Shown piece by piece: positions 12,382 to 12,486 of a stretch of 12,486 nt of DNA. Position 1 is the first letter of the stretch. Every line of letters begins with the position of its first letter. Under the pieces are notes generated by a model. It was not told the DNA's origin, ran no database searches, and saw only the letters and a list, made by a program, of their open reading frames with translations. The stretch lies in assembly GCA_040414675.1 (NCBI GenBank), contig JBEDUN010000083.1:1-12486 (forward strand), written 5' to 3'. Both the position numbers and the translations under genes were made by a program. This stretch comes from JARBAU01 sp040414675. Its GTDB lineage: Archaea; Thermoproteota; Nitrososphaeria; Nitrososphaerales; Nitrososphaeraceae.

Positions 12382-12486
12382 ATGACAACAAATGCAGTAA
12401 TGACAGATATCAATAGTAATTGTAATATTCAAATAAGAAAGATACTCGTTCCAATAGATGGTTCAAAATGTTCCTTAAATGCCGCT
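12382..12486 (+). CDS. Universal stress protein, N-terminus only (runs off window)
   Basis: The first 35 codons are present. After a short polar extension (MTTNAVMTDINSNC) comes IRKILVPIDGSKCSLNAA, the first beta strand and nucleotide-binding loop of a UspA domain, with the Asp of PIDGS equivalent to Asp103 of the stress protein at 309-1049. The extension here is only about 18 residues, so this is a normal-type USP, unlike the first one. ATG at 12382; an alternative ATG at codon 7 is possible. A weak TATA-like TTTATGA (12349-12355) would give a leaderless transcript. Confidence 0.9.
   Translation, partial: MTTNAVMTDINSNCNIQIRKILVPIDGSKCSLNAA

Overview
The window looks like a low-GC, low-coding-density archaeal chromosome, most likely a soil ammonia-oxidising archaeon (Nitrososphaeria, Nitrososphaera/Nitrosocosmicus-like). 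This is an inference. It rests on TATA-type promoters placed so that several mRNAs would start at or within a few bases of the start codon, on universal stress proteins, on a secreted N-glycosylation-rich hydrolase/deacetylase pair, and on many decayed genes. No ribosomal RNA or other marker confirms it.

Region 1-1049: the N-terminus of a bacterial-type (type I) glyceraldehyde-3-phosphate dehydrogenase on the minus strand, with a 14-bp perfect palindrome behind its TATA box, diverges from a universal stress protein gene. Region 1050-2919 is mostly debris: a minus-strand small membrane/charged protein gene broken by frameshifts, and the C-terminal part of an IS5-like transposase carrying one frameshift and three stops. 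Region 2916-4052 holds a methionine-rich secreted protein whose promoter lies in the dead transposase, then an NTF2/SnoaL-like gene with one nonsense codon. Region 4053-4992 holds an 86-nt two-stem inverted-repeat element, a 58-aa small gene and a broken small membrane protein gene. Region 4993-5724 is an intact 2-oxoglutarate/Fe(II) dioxygenase gene.

Region 5896-8954 (minus) is a cell-surface block. A secreted alpha/beta hydrolase carrying an EF-hand-like calcium loop is translationally coupled (TAG-A-ATG) to a membrane-anchored NodB-family polysaccharide deacetylase that has lost its catalytic Asp and both metal-binding His. A Ser/Asn-rich single-pass membrane protein gene follows downstream. 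Region 8955-11088 is gene-poor: a small membrane protein, a response-regulator C-terminal remnant, two other degraded reading frames, and several operator-like palindromes. Region 11089-12486 holds a phasin-like helical protein gene with two adjacent in-frame stops behind an intact promoter, a further remnant, a small intact gene, and the start of a second universal stress protein at the window edge.

Two themes stand out. Genes are eroding in place: single or double nonsense codons in otherwise intact frames, often with a good promoter. Surface proteins show specialised changes: a pseudo-deacetylase, a calcium loop in a hydrolase, and a Met-rich tail. I found no CRISPR array, tRNA, rRNA or defence system.
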